This document shows positions 32,551 through 41,626 of a DNA stretch of 64,000 nt, in pieces. The position numbers and the translations under genes were made by a program. Positions within the stretch are counted from its first letter, which is position 1, and each line of letters starts with the position of its first letter. The DNA lies in contig JAGZSY010000005.1 in NCBI GenBank assembly GCA_018380885.1, positions 62,001 to 126,000 of the forward strand, given 5' to 3'. The notes beneath the pieces are model-generated. The model saw only the letters and a program-made list of their open reading frames with translations. It was not told the origin of the DNA and made no database searches. The DNA comes from Enterocloster asparagiformis. GTDB taxonomy: Bacteria; Bacillota; Clostridia; Lachnospirales; Lachnospiraceae.

Positions 32551-35160
32551 TCACTGAGGCTTTTTCAGCCTGACCCAGGCGGCCGCATCATCCATATCTC
32601 CGCAGATGATGGCATTGCCTACTCCTAATGCGGAAATCAGCGGCCTCTGATCCGGCCGGAGGGCCAGGCCGGCGGCCATCACTTCACAGTCATCCGGGGA
32701 GGTAAGACGATGAACAATTTTAAGGTTCGTATTTTTTATAGCGTCTGGTATCAGACGGGTGGGCACCTGATCCACAATCATCAGACCCTCGCCATAGCTG
32801 CGTATCTCAGAGAGCATATTTCCGAACAATTCTGCTACCATCTCCTGGGGATTCCCACTGCCGTTAAAATCCGCCTGAGGTTTGCGCAGCACATTGTGCG
32901 CCTCCTCTACCAGGGTTAAGTGCATCAGCTTATTCTGCTGGGCCTGTTCCCGGTAGGATGCATCGGCGTTGTAGGCGGACATTCGGTATTCATATAAGTC
33001 CTGCATTAAAATAGACATGATAAGCGCCTTGTCCTTCTGGCCTGTAATTCGGCTGAGATTAACGACTGCCGGCCGGTTGAACAATTTCTTAAATGGCGTG
33101 GAAACAGGCACATTCAGGAGTTTGCCGCGGCTGCCGCGGGTTAAATAGCTGAAACGCGTTGTCAGGGACGCGCCAATATTTTCCTGTACCTTCTGCTCAT
33201 AATTGCGGGCTTTTAATACCTGCTTCGCCACATAGATCAGGCCGTCCAGCTTTGGGTACTGATGCGGCTGTTCCATAGACTCTGCCAAAAAATCTTTTTT
33301 GTAGCTCATATAAAGGTAGGTGTAAACAGTCTCGTCGATGATGACCGGCAGGATGTCGCTGACCGGCAGGGAGGCATTCAGCAAGGCCGTGAGTGTCTCT
33401 CCGCGGGCCATCATATCCACTTTTGCCCCCGGCACGGCTCCCGGCTGAAATGGATTGAGCGCCAGCTGTTCCAGCTGCACGCCGTCAAATTCGGAAGCCC
33501 CCGGCATATAAAGGCCGAACCGTTTTTCCGGCGGCAGCTTTTTATTGAGCTTTATGGCCCATCGGAGGTAATCGTCCTTGGCCGGCTCGATAATCAACAC
33601 CGGGATATCACGTTTCAGGATCTCGTTTATCATCCCCTTACAGGTAGTGGACTTACCGGAGCCTGTGCTGCCTGTCACCAGCGCGTGCCGCACCAGCGCA
33701 TTGGGATCGATCCGGTAGTCATTGGTCTGCACCACGCCGGTGTCCACCACCTTTCCCAAAACGATTGAGTCTCCGGCAAGTACGGCCGGATTGTTGGCAA
33801 AACGCACGGCGGTCTTTACGAACCGCAGCCCCGGTACGTCCCGCCGGGGCAGAGACGTCGTGAGGGATAATTCCTCCGTGTTCATCGGCGTGCTTAAATA
33901 CTGATACTGTCTGCCAAAAATGTGCCACTCCGACTGGGCGTCAATTCCCTGCTCCTCCTGGGCGTCGCTGTCCAACAGTGGGATAAGATCAAATCCATAT
34001 TTGACGATATCCAGCGCCCCGGAGTGTTCATCCAAAAGATGAAGCCGAATGGGCTCCAGATATGTCTGGTCCCCGGAATAGACGGATCGCAGCATTCCGG
34101 TAACCGTAGTCACGTCCTTTCGGGTTGAACCCAGCACATAAACTCCGGCATTCCAGAATCCCAGGTTACGGCCCTTCTTCAGCCGTTCAATATGCTGTTC
34201 TGTCAGTTCCTCCGCATACTGGGCGAATTTGTCCAGGTATTGGGTGGAGACGGTACGGGAGAAATTCATGGTGACCTGCTTATTAAGGCCGGCAGCGGTG
34301 CCGAGGCCGCTTACTATGCCTCCGATGATAGGGAAACCAGTGCAGGACCCCAGCAAGCTGCTGACGACGCCCAGGCCGGCGCCCTTGCGCTTTGACTCGC
34401 CCTGGTTTTCCGTCTCCGACACACTGCGGTTCACATCCAGATGGATCTCGCTGCCAAGTTTTCTCATCCGGCTGATAGTATCGGCAATCTGCCCGTCCTC
34501 CAGTGGGTCGGCGATAACCAGCAGCGCATAATCTTTTTCATACCCGGCCATGTCGCGGATACCGAAGGAGAGCTGATCTAAAGTCTGCAGCATCCCCTTA
34601 TTCTGGTTGCTTCGGAAAGAGGGGATGCCGGTCACCGCCCCGATCGCTCCGTAGGAAGAAAAGCCCCCGTTTATTTTCTCATAAGCGTCCTCTGAGGAGA
34701 GCGGACAAAGCTCAATACCGGGCATATTGCCGGTGGCGGACTCCCTGATCTGTTCGATGGCGTCCGCAGCCCGCACGCTCTTGGAGAGGGAGGTCGTACC
34801 CAGGTATATATTCGTCTCCCCCTCATGCCGCTGCAAAAGGAACAGAAGCCTGTGTCCCCAGGCGTGCATGGAGGAGAGCACCCCCTGCCAGCGGGATAGG
34901 AGATCATAATCCTCCATGTTATCCGGATGAACAGGCAGGCGGGTGATCTGAAGCCACGTGATCCCCTTGTGCCGCGGCGGAAATGCCACAAACTTACGTC
35001 TTTCGCTCACACGGTTTAAATAGCTTCGCTCCATGGAGTAGTCCAAAAGATTCTGGTAAAACTCATTGGGAACTTTGATCTCATTGGGTGTCTTTAAGCT
35101 GTCCATGCTGACGCCCTTGAACAGATCCTTGAACAGGATGTCTCTTGTGACGTTGCTCAT
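32551..35160 (-). CDS. HerA/DUF87-like ATPase
   Basis: 869 residues. The N-terminal 440 are specific to this protein and contain a Gly-rich hydrophobic segment (about 262-295, GLGVVSSLLGS...IIGGIVSGLGTAAG) that could touch a membrane. The C-terminal half is a HerA/FtsK-class motor: Walker A TGSTGSGKST (about 493-502), Walker B LTLVEEAH (about 747), and the DQVPTRLIPDAIKNTNLKIVHRL region typical of HerA and VirB4/TraG-like pumps. Such ATPases form hexamers that move DNA or protein. No NurA nuclease gene is nearby, so a classic HerA-NurA pair is not indicated. The context of Hsp70s suggests a protein-handling role. AAAGGAGGAGG precedes the ATG. Confidence 0.85.
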   Translation of the reverse strand: MSNVTRDILFKDLFKGVSMDSLKTPNEIKVPNEFYQNLLDYSMERSYLNRVSERRKFVAFPPRHKGITWLQITRLPVHPDNMEDYDLLSRWQGVLSSMHAWGHRLLFLLQRHEGETNIYLGTTSLSKSVRAADAIEQIRESATGNMPGIELCPLSSEDAYEKINGGFSSYGAIGAVTGIPSFRSNQNKGMLQTLDQLSFGIRDMAGYEKDYALLVIADPLEDGQIADTISRMRKLGSEIHLDVNRSVSETENQGESKRKGAGLGVVSSLLGSCTGFPIIGGIVSGLGTAAGLNKQVTMNFSRTVSTQYLDKFAQYAEELTEQHIERLKKGRNLGFWNAGVYVLGSTRKDVTTVTGMLRSVYSGDQTYLEPIRLHLLDEHSGALDIVKYGFDLIPLLDSDAQEEQGIDAQSEWHIFGRQYQYLSTPMNTEELSLTTSLPRRDVPGLRFVKTAVRFANNPAVLAGDSIVLGKVVDTGVVQTNDYRIDPNALVRHALVTGSTGSGKSTTCKGMINEILKRDIPVLIIEPAKDDYLRWAIKLNKKLPPEKRFGLYMPGASEFDGVQLEQLALNPFQPGAVPGAKVDMMARGETLTALLNASLPVSDILPVIIDETVYTYLYMSYKKDFLAESMEQPHQYPKLDGLIYVAKQVLKARNYEQKVQENIGASLTTRFSYLTRGSRGKLLNVPVSTPFKKLFNRPAVVNLSRITGQKDKALIMSILMQDLYEYRMSAYNADASYREQAQQNKLMHLTLVEEAHNVLRKPQADFNGSGNPQEMVAELFGNMLSEIRSYGEGLMIVDQVPTRLIPDAIKNTNLKIVHRLTSPDDCEVMAAGLALRPDQRPLISALGVGNAIICGDMDDAAAWVRLKKPQ

Positions 35161-35221
35161 AAAGATTTTCCTCCTCCTTTAAAGTTAAAAAATGGGAATA
35201 TGCTTCCTTTCCTCTATCGCC

Positions 35222-37369
35222 TCACTGCCCCTCCGGTTTAAAGCCCTTAGGCGCGTCTGTCATCTTCATATTATAGGGATCCAGGCCGTTATGCTTTCTC
35301 CATCGAAGATAGAGCCCCAGATAAATGCGGTAGGTGTTATACGTTTCCTTCAGGGAGGCCGCCACAAACCCCTTAAAGCCCAGCGGCTTTTTTATGAACA
35401 TTAACCATGCGCCGTATCGAAAAAAGCTGCTAACCTTACTAAATTCCAGTTTCTCTGTGACAACAAAGCTCCTGACCAATTTTTTTTCTATATGAAGCCA
35501 GCGCTGGGACGTGAGAAACTGAAGGTCCCTTCCCTGCCCCAGCATGGTGTTGTCAAAATAAATATATGGAACCTCTCCCGGCAAAAGTGGGGCCGCCTGT
35601 TCCAGCACTTTCCGCTTTTCTGCATCCACGCGGGACGCGGACCGAAAGCAGCCCGCCAGCCAATCGGCATACGCCTCATCCGGCGCATCCATAATCGCCC
35701 CATACACCTCATCCAGAGCAGCCTTTAAATCTCCCCCGGCAGCGTTCAGCGCGGCCGCGGCATCCGCCCGGCTCCTGGCAGTCATATAAACGTATCGGGA
35801 AATTTTTTCATTCAAATTCGCATCGGAACCGTTTTGCCGGGCTGGTACGGCCCCCAGATCCACACTTGACCCCTGTTTCGACGCCGATCTCACCTCACGG
35901 TTTGTTTCCTGCCCTGCCGTCCGGCGTGCAACCTGTTCTGCCTCCCGGTTCGCTTCCTGTTCCACTCTCCGGCTCGTTTCCTGCCTGGCCTCCCGGTTCA
36001 TTGCCTGCCCAGATCTCTCTCCCTGATTTGGCCTCTGCTGCTGTCTTGTTTCCGATTTTCCCGCCCCATCCCAAGAAGGCGTTCCGCCTGATTTTCCTTC
36101 TCTCCGATTTGATGCGGTTTGCCCCCTCTGCGAAGTCCAAAATCCCTCCGCAAACATATTCCCCTTCTCAAACTGCGGGCTGAACACCAAGCCGGAGGAA
36201 ACCGTACCCTGTGGCTGGGTAAGACCTACCACCTGATTCTCTGACAAACGCACGCCCACGCCGCCCTCGTAGCCGGGCAGGGAACAGCACAGCATATCCT
36301 TCGCAAAATACCATTGGCTGTGGCCCCCTGTCAGCACTGCCAAGGACAAATCCCCTGCATTAAAATTCGGCTCCACCTGACGGGCGTGAGCCATGGCCTC
36401 CACAATCAAGCCGGCATAGCGGCTTATGTAATCCCTGCAGAATTCCTCCAGCACCGCGCGGTTGATAGCAGGAAATGGAAGTTCCTCCACATCACTCATC
36501 ATAAATAGCTGGCTGACAAAACCGCAGCCATTAACTGACCTATGGTTTTTCAGAGCCAGAGAAACCGAAGACTCCTTCCAGCCTTTACAATTCTCCATAT
36601 TTTGTTTTTCAAAGTTCTTCAGTTGTCTTTCTCCAACTCCACAGCGCTTTAAATAATTGAGCAGATATTGGATTAGGAGTTCATCCATCTCCCTCCCGCC
36701 AAACAGTACCTTGCTGTTAGCCGGAGGCCATGTATCAATAATTTTGTTTTCACCTCCCGGAGTATACCGGCACAATGCCAGATCGGTGGTGCCCGCCCCC
36801 ATGTCGATCATCAGCACATAGGCCGGCTTCCCGGGCGTCAGATACTTTTGCTCCACCAGCCGCCCGGATTCCTGCGCCATAACAGTGTAGAGCGCGGCGG
36901 TGGGTTCATCCATGCCTAAAACATTTTTAAATCCCGCTTTCGCAGCAGCCTGAACCATAAAATCCCGTGTTTCCCGCGTCCATTTAGCCGGATAGCTCAC
37001 CAGCGTGCGTTGGGTGTCAAACTGGCCGAAATGTTCACTCTGACCGGCATACCGCTCATACAGAAAGCGGAAAAATTTCCGTGTCAGCTCTTCCGCCTGC
37101 GCCCGGCTGGCACGATCCTGGCTTTGTAAATCCAGCTTAAAATTCCGGTACATGCTTGAGCCCGGTATCGTCTGATTCGCATCGTAACCATAATATTCAT
37201 CCGCCCCCGCAAAACGGATCAAAGTCGGAACCATGTTTCTTCCATCGAACTCCACATAATGCGCCAGAGTAGGATCTCCATCCACCGGTTTTCCGTCCCG
37301 GTAAGATTTCACCTTCACAAGTGAGGTACTGGTTCCAAAATCAATTCCAACAATTCGTTCAACTGGCAT
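35222..37369 (-). CDS. Hsp70-family protein with novel C-terminal domains
   Basis: 715 residues from the ATG at 37369 (GGGGAAGGAAG upstream; the earlier in-frame start overlaps that site). The N-terminal 400 residues are an Hsp70/actin-fold ATPase: phosphate-1 motif VGIDFGTSTSLVKVK, phosphate-2 motif MIDMGAGTTDLALCRY, and TGGHSQW for the adenosine site. There is no Hsp70 substrate domain. Instead a Gln/Arg/Glu-rich linker (about 425-520, many QE(T/A)NRE units) leads to a helical segment resembling a UBA domain (SRADAAAALNAAGGDLKAALDEVY) and a strand-rich PH-like end (GEVPYIYFDNTMLGQGRDLQFL). The ATPase part is nearly identical to that of the next gene, showing a recent tandem duplication. Confidence 0.85.
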   Translation of the reverse strand: MPVERIVGIDFGTSTSLVKVKSYRDGKPVDGDPTLAHYVEFDGRNMVPTLIRFAGADEYYGYDANQTIPGSSMYRNFKLDLQSQDRASRAQAEELTRKFFRFLYERYAGQSEHFGQFDTQRTLVSYPAKWTRETRDFMVQAAAKAGFKNVLGMDEPTAALYTVMAQESGRLVEQKYLTPGKPAYVLMIDMGAGTTDLALCRYTPGGENKIIDTWPPANSKVLFGGREMDELLIQYLLNYLKRCGVGERQLKNFEKQNMENCKGWKESSVSLALKNHRSVNGCGFVSQLFMMSDVEELPFPAINRAVLEEFCRDYISRYAGLIVEAMAHARQVEPNFNAGDLSLAVLTGGHSQWYFAKDMLCCSLPGYEGGVGVRLSENQVVGLTQPQGTVSSGLVFSPQFEKGNMFAEGFWTSQRGQTASNRREGKSGGTPSWDGAGKSETRQQQRPNQGERSGQAMNREARQETSRRVEQEANREAEQVARRTAGQETNREVRSASKQGSSVDLGAVPARQNGSDANLNEKISRYVYMTARSRADAAAALNAAGGDLKAALDEVYGAIMDAPDEAYADWLAGCFRSASRVDAEKRKVLEQAAPLLPGEVPYIYFDNTMLGQGRDLQFLTSQRWLHIEKKLVRSFVVTEKLEFSKVSSFFRYGAWLMFIKKPLGFKGFVAASLKETYNTYRIYLGLYLRWRKHNGLDPYNMKMTDAPKGFKPEGQ

Positions 37370-37389
37370 AGTAGCTTCCTTCCCCCGTA

Positions 37390-40215
37390 TCATTTACTAA
37401 AAATTATTTTCACATATTGATCCCCTTTAGCGGAGTTTTTCCCATGTCCGAGCCCTTTACCTGCAATTCTCACAACCTGGCCGCTTTTAATACCTTTCGG
37501 CAATTTCAAAAGAATCCTGCCGCTCACAGTGGAAACCAGCACTTCCCCGGCTGCAAGCTGCTCCGGTGAGACAGTCACATCGCACCATACATCATCCCCC
37601 TTTACTTTGAAAAATGGATGCGGAGCGATATGAACCTTGACAAGCAGATCCCCTGCAGGCTCCCCTTCTTTTCCCGCGCTTCCCAGTCCTGACGTTTTCA
37701 TTAAATATCCGTCGTAAACTCCCGCAGGTATCGTCACCTCAGCGTTCCTCTCCGACATCACCGGCCCGGTTTCCCCACAGGTATGGCAGGGGCCTGTAAC
37801 TTCATACCACACGGTCCGCTTACACCCCCTCACAGCCTCTTCCAGGCTGATCTCAACCTCTGCGCTCACATCCGCGCCTTTACGGAGCCTCTTTTTCTCC
37901 GCAGCCTGACGGATCTTTTCCATATTATCCGGCGTAAGCTCAAATTTAAGAGCATCTTCAAAAAAGTTTACAGTGACCTTGATTGTAAAATTTGTATCAA
38001 TATCAAATGTTATCTCAACCAGCCCGTCCGTATTCTTATCCGTATCCTCTTCGTCTGACAGTGCCGGACAGCGCTCAATCTCAAAAGGCAGCTGAAGCAG
38101 CTTTTCGTTTCCATAGTATACGCCGCCGTATTCCTGTGTCCCGGTTATCCGAAAAGCCTGGCCTTTTTTCGCCGGAATCGTAGTTCCCGCCTCAATCAGC
38201 CATTCTGTTTTTTTCCATGCGGCGCTGCGCACTCCCAGCCGTTCCGGAACTACGGTGAGCAGAAGGATGTTCTGCCCCAAGTTCTCCCCTGTGAGCACCC
38301 CCGCCTGAACAAACGCGCCCAGCAGATGTGCGGTTTCCCCTAGCTGTATTTGTGTTGGCCGTTTTCCTGTTGTCTGTTCCAGCTGCTTCATTACTTCTTC
38401 CTGATATTCCCGTCCTGTCCCACCCACGAAAATAACAGAGCGGAAGCTGGTTTTATCCAGCCAGTAACTCTTTAACACTTCCGAAACCTGCGGCTCTGTC
38501 TGCCCATCCGCAGCCTTCTTCTCAACCTCAAAAAGCATTTCCAAAACACCGGCACCCCACTCGAATGCGGCAATATTTTCCCTGTCGCCGTCCCTTCTGT
38601 AAATCAGGCAGCAAAATGCCTCGTCCGGCGCCTGATTCCTACAGTAACTGAGGGCGGCCGCGTCCATTTCCCAGACAATCCGCAGCAGCCGCAGGCCACA
38701 GCCCTCTGTCGCCCTGATAAGCGCAGTCCGTCTCTCCATGGTAAACGAACAGGGCATGGCAAACACCGCCTCCTTCATCCGTTCTCCGCTCTCCTGCTCC
38801 GCTGCCTCTACAATCCGGGAAAGTGTATCCTCCCTCACCTGTGACTGGGAATCCTCCGTGATAAGAGGCGGCAGATTACTGCCGCCGGACATATTCCGAA
38901 GCATGCGCAGACTCCCATCTTCCCAATAACCGGCCATCGTGCGGGACGACATGACCCACAGGCAAAGCACGTGAGAAAGAGCGCCCCCGTCCCCCTGCTC
39001 CTGTTCCGGCTCCGAAAACTGCACGCTGAACACCAGGCCGGAAGAAACCGTGCCTTGGGGCTGGGTGAGGCTGATCACCTGATCCGGCAGCAGACGCACC
39101 CCCACGCCGCCTTCATATCCGCGGAGGGTGCCGCAGAGCATATCCCTGGCAAAATACCATTGGCTGTGGCCTCCCGTCAGCACTGCCAGGGACAATTTTG
39201 CTCCGTCGAATTCCGGATCGATCTGACGCGCATGGGCCATGGCGCATGCAATCAAATCCGCATACCGCCCTATATAATCCTTACAGTAGCTTTCAAGCAC
39301 GGTCCGGTCAATTCCCGGGAAAGGAGGCTGCGTCGAATCGCTTATCATCAGCACGGAGCTTAAAAATGAGCAGGAATCCACCCGTTTTCCGCGCTGCAGT
39401 GACTTGGAAACCGAATTTTCCTTCCAGCTCTTACACGCTTCTATGCTTTGCTTTTCAAAATTTGCGATTGTCCTCTCATTGATATCGCATTGCCGCAGAT
39501 AGTCCATTAAATATCTGCTGAGTAATTCATCCATCTCCCGGCCGCCAAACAGAATCCTGCTGTCGGCAGGCGGCCACGTGTCGATAATCTGATTCCGGCC
39601 GCCCGGTGTATATCTGCAAAGGGCCAGATCCGTCGTGCCAGCGCCCATGTCAATCATCAGCACATAGGCAGGTTTTCCCATAGTCAGATATCCCTGCCGG
39701 ACCAGTTGACCGGACTCCTGTGTCATAACGGCATAGAGGGCCGCAGTCGGCTCATCCATCCCGGTCACATTGTGGAATCCTGCATCCTTGGCAGCCTGCA
39801 CCATAAATTTCTGCGTCCCCCGCATCCATTTTGCCGGATAACTTACAATCGTCCGTTCCATGTCAAACTGCCCGAAATGTGTACTCTGCTCCCCATACCG
39901 CTCATGGAGAAAGCAAAAAAATTTCTTAGTCAGTTCCTGCGCCTGCATACGAACTGCGGAATCCGGATTCTGTAAATCCAGCTTAAAATTTCGATACAAG
40001 ACAGAATCCTGTATGGTCTGATTCGTATCATACCCATAATACTCCTCTTCCCCTGCAAAACGGATCAGCGTGGGAACCATGTTCTGGCCGTCAAACTCCA
40101 CATAATGCGCCAGAGTAGGATCACCGTCCACAGGGACTCCGTCGCGATATGATTTCACCTTCACCAGCGATGTGCTTGTTCCGAAATCGATTCCTATTAT
40201 GCGTTCAACAGACAT
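37390..40215 (-). CDS. Hsp70-Hsp70-DnaJ C-terminal fusion protein
   Basis: 941 residues in three parts. (1) An Hsp70 ATPase domain (about 1-400: IGIDFGTSTSLVKVK, MIDMGAGTTDLALCRY, TGGHSQW). (2) A second, diverged Hsp70-like stretch (about 410-770: AVFAMPCSFTMERRTALIRATEGCGLRLLRIV, VIFVGGTGREY, then a substrate-domain-like SAAWKKTEWLIEAGTTIPAKKGQ) lacking the GIDFGT loop. (3) A DnaJ C-terminal substrate domain (about 777-941: VEISLEEAVRGCKRTV, one CHTCGETG zinc motif near residue 809, HPFFKVKGDDVWCDVTVSPEQLAAGE, VRIAGKGLG). No J domain is present. It thus joins chaperone and co-chaperone parts usually made by separate genes. AAAGGAAG precedes the ATG. Confidence 0.88.
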   Translation of the reverse strand: MSVERIIGIDFGTSTSLVKVKSYRDGVPVDGDPTLAHYVEFDGQNMVPTLIRFAGEEEYYGYDTNQTIQDSVLYRNFKLDLQNPDSAVRMQAQELTKKFFCFLHERYGEQSTHFGQFDMERTIVSYPAKWMRGTQKFMVQAAKDAGFHNVTGMDEPTAALYAVMTQESGQLVRQGYLTMGKPAYVLMIDMGAGTTDLALCRYTPGGRNQIIDTWPPADSRILFGGREMDELLSRYLMDYLRQCDINERTIANFEKQSIEACKSWKENSVSKSLQRGKRVDSCSFLSSVLMISDSTQPPFPGIDRTVLESYCKDYIGRYADLIACAMAHARQIDPEFDGAKLSLAVLTGGHSQWYFARDMLCGTLRGYEGGVGVRLLPDQVISLTQPQGTVSSGLVFSVQFSEPEQEQGDGGALSHVLCLWVMSSRTMAGYWEDGSLRMLRNMSGGSNLPPLITEDSQSQVREDTLSRIVEAAEQESGERMKEAVFAMPCSFTMERRTALIRATEGCGLRLLRIVWEMDAAALSYCRNQAPDEAFCCLIYRRDGDRENIAAFEWGAGVLEMLFEVEKKAADGQTEPQVSEVLKSYWLDKTSFRSVIFVGGTGREYQEEVMKQLEQTTGKRPTQIQLGETAHLLGAFVQAGVLTGENLGQNILLLTVVPERLGVRSAAWKKTEWLIEAGTTIPAKKGQAFRITGTQEYGGVYYGNEKLLQLPFEIERCPALSDEEDTDKNTDGLVEITFDIDTNFTIKVTVNFFEDALKFELTPDNMEKIRQAAEKKRLRKGADVSAEVEISLEEAVRGCKRTVWYEVTGPCHTCGETGPVMSERNAEVTIPAGVYDGYLMKTSGLGSAGKEGEPAGDLLVKVHIAPHPFFKVKGDDVWCDVTVSPEQLAAGEVLVSTVSGRILLKLPKGIKSGQVVRIAGKGLGHGKNSAKGDQYVKIIFSK

Positions 40216-40260
40216 AGTATTTCTTCCTTTCCAGCCAAAATCATTCTATCGCCGTGAAGC

Positions 40261-41175
40261 TTACTCTGCGGCAAACGGGATTCCATTCTCACGGGCATAA
40301 CTCTCCGCCAGGCTTCCGGCAGGCCCGTAAATCACAGCATTGGGACTTCTATAAAATAAGTCATTCCCAATGAACGTAACGCTTCCCGGTATTTTAACCC
40401 TGGTAAGGTTAGGGCATTCTATGAAAGCGTTGTGACCCAGACTGGTCAGGCTGTCCGGGAGCGTAATGCTCGTCAAACTGGTACAAAGACCAAATGCATT
40501 GTCTCCTATCCGGGTTACCCCGTATGGAATCTCAATACCCGTCAAATCATAGCAATAGTAAAAGGCGCTGTCCTGAATCGTCGTAACACTTTCAGGCAGT
40601 CTGATGCTGGTGATATGGTTGTTGACACTTGGCATACCGGAAAAGGCGCTCTCTGCAATGGTTGTAATACCATCTGGTACCACAACATCGCCGCCGGCCC
40701 CCTGATAGCAGACCAAAATATCATTTACTCTGGCGAACTCACCAAGTGACGCCAGCCATGGAGTCCCTTTAAATGCAGACTGCCGTATTTCTTTGACGCT
40801 GCCTGGTATGGATATATGTTCCAGACTGATGCAGCCTGAAAACGCCTCCATCTCAATTTTTGTAACCCCGTTCCCAATCGTGACATTGGTCAGGCCGGTG
40901 CACCCTGTAAACGCCGGCCCAATCGTCTCAACACTTCCGGGAATGGTGACGCTTGTAATATCTGTACGATTCTCAAAGCCGCAGCTTATCCATGTAACTC
41001 CGTCCGGAATCACCACGTCCCCACCAGGGCCGTTATATCCAAGGAGCCATGAGCCAAACTCGTTCTCGTCGATGTCAAAGCCTCCGCTTGCCGCCAGGGA
41101 ATTAGTCTGCATGGAAAGCGTCAGTCCGGTTATCAAGGCTGCTGTCAGTGCCAATGTTAATATATTTTTTTTCAT
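40261..41175 (-). CDS. Secreted BspA-like leucine-rich-repeat protein
   Basis: 304 residues: a signal peptide (about 1-29, ending SLAAS) followed by a series of BspA/LRR_5-type repeats of 22-23 residues (LTNVTIGNGVTKIEMEAFSGC, LEHISIPGSVKEIRQSAFKG, LTSITLPDSLTSLGHNAF). A short insertion (FARVNDILVCYQGAGGDVVVPDG) repeats the theme of the N-terminal LLGYNGPGGDVVIPDG. Proteins of this type bind host or bacterial surface partners. There is no membrane anchor or cell-wall motif, so it is presumably released. It is the only clearly exported product of this cluster besides the kinase ectodomain. AGGAGGA precedes the ATG. Confidence 0.88.
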   Translation of the reverse strand: MKKNILTLALTAALITGLTLSMQTNSLAASGGFDIDENEFGSWLLGYNGPGGDVVIPDGVTWISCGFENRTDITSVTIPGSVETIGPAFTGCTGLTNVTIGNGVTKIEMEAFSGCISLEHISIPGSVKEIRQSAFKGTPWLASLGEFARVNDILVCYQGAGGDVVVPDGITTIAESAFSGMPSVNNHITSIRLPESVTTIQDSAFYYCYDLTGIEIPYGVTRIGDNAFGLCTSLTSITLPDSLTSLGHNAFIECPNLTRVKIPGSVTFIGNDLFYRSPNAVIYGPAGSLAESYARENGIPFAAE

Positions 41176-41235
41176 TACAAATTCCTCCTGTCAGTTAAAA
41201 AATCACCTGCATATCGCTTACGTTTCCAAACAAAA

Positions 41236-41487
41236 TCAAATCATCAAACGTTTCAACTCTTTTTTATATCGAAAAAGTAAAATATTATTGCGCGCGATCC
41301 GCTTGCGCGCGCCGCTAATGGCTGGACTGTAATTACCGGCAGACATGATGTTCTCTTTCTCTATTAATTCCATATCCTCATAAATTTTTTTCTCTGTAGC
41401 GGAGATTTTACCGTTTAATTCATTTATCTTTTTCTGATTACTGTCTGCCAAATGGTTTTTCCCCATAGTATCAAGCTCTCCGTTCAA
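41236..41487 (-). CDS. Small coiled-coil protein (TTG start)
   Basis: Not recognised. A TTG at 41487 lies 7 bases after AAAGGAGGG and gives 83 residues; the next in-frame ATG (41466) has no ribosome site. The protein is charged and helical: KKINELNGKISATEKKIYEDMELIEKENIM reads as a coiled coil, and the C-terminus is basic (ARKRIARNNILLFRYKKELKRLMI). It lies just after a promoter of its own and begins the transcription unit running into the LRR, Hsp70 and ATPase genes. Confidence 0.55.
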   Translation of the reverse strand: MNGELDTMGKNHLADSNQKKINELNGKISATEKKIYEDMELIEKENIMSAGNYSPAISGARKRIARNNILLFRYKKELKRLMI

Positions 41488-41525
41488 TAAGGGACCCTCC
41501 TTTCCCAACATGATTTCTATGTTAA

Positions 41526-41534
41526 AATATAACA
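41526..41534 (-). promoter_or_regulatory. Extended -10 promoter before the small coiled-coil gene
   Basis: Minus strand TGTTATATT matches the extended -10 form TGnTATAAT; a TTGCCT lies upstream at an overlong spacing. It would start the main part of the cluster. Confidence 0.45.
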
Positions 41535-41575
41535 GATACACGAATCCTTCTAAGGCAACTTTTTTCCGCTCTACA

Positions 41576-41614
41576 AAGAACCCCAGGACAACAATACGCT
41601 GTCCTGGGGTTCTT
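41576..41614 (-). terminator. Hairpin after the kinase gene
   Basis: Perfect 15-base arms (41576-41590 and 41600-41614, AAGAACCCCAGGACA and complement). It is not followed by a strong T-tract in the minus direction, so it may terminate only part of the transcripts from the kinase gene or mark an RNA processing point. Confidence 0.6.
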
Positions 41615-41626
41615 GATTATTATGTG

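Noticed and set aside
32551..35160. HerA-NurA DNA-end-processing or HerA-DUF4297/Sir2 defence pair
   Set aside because: No NurA, Sir2 or DUF4297-like partner is encoded nearby; the neighbours are chaperones and scaffolds.
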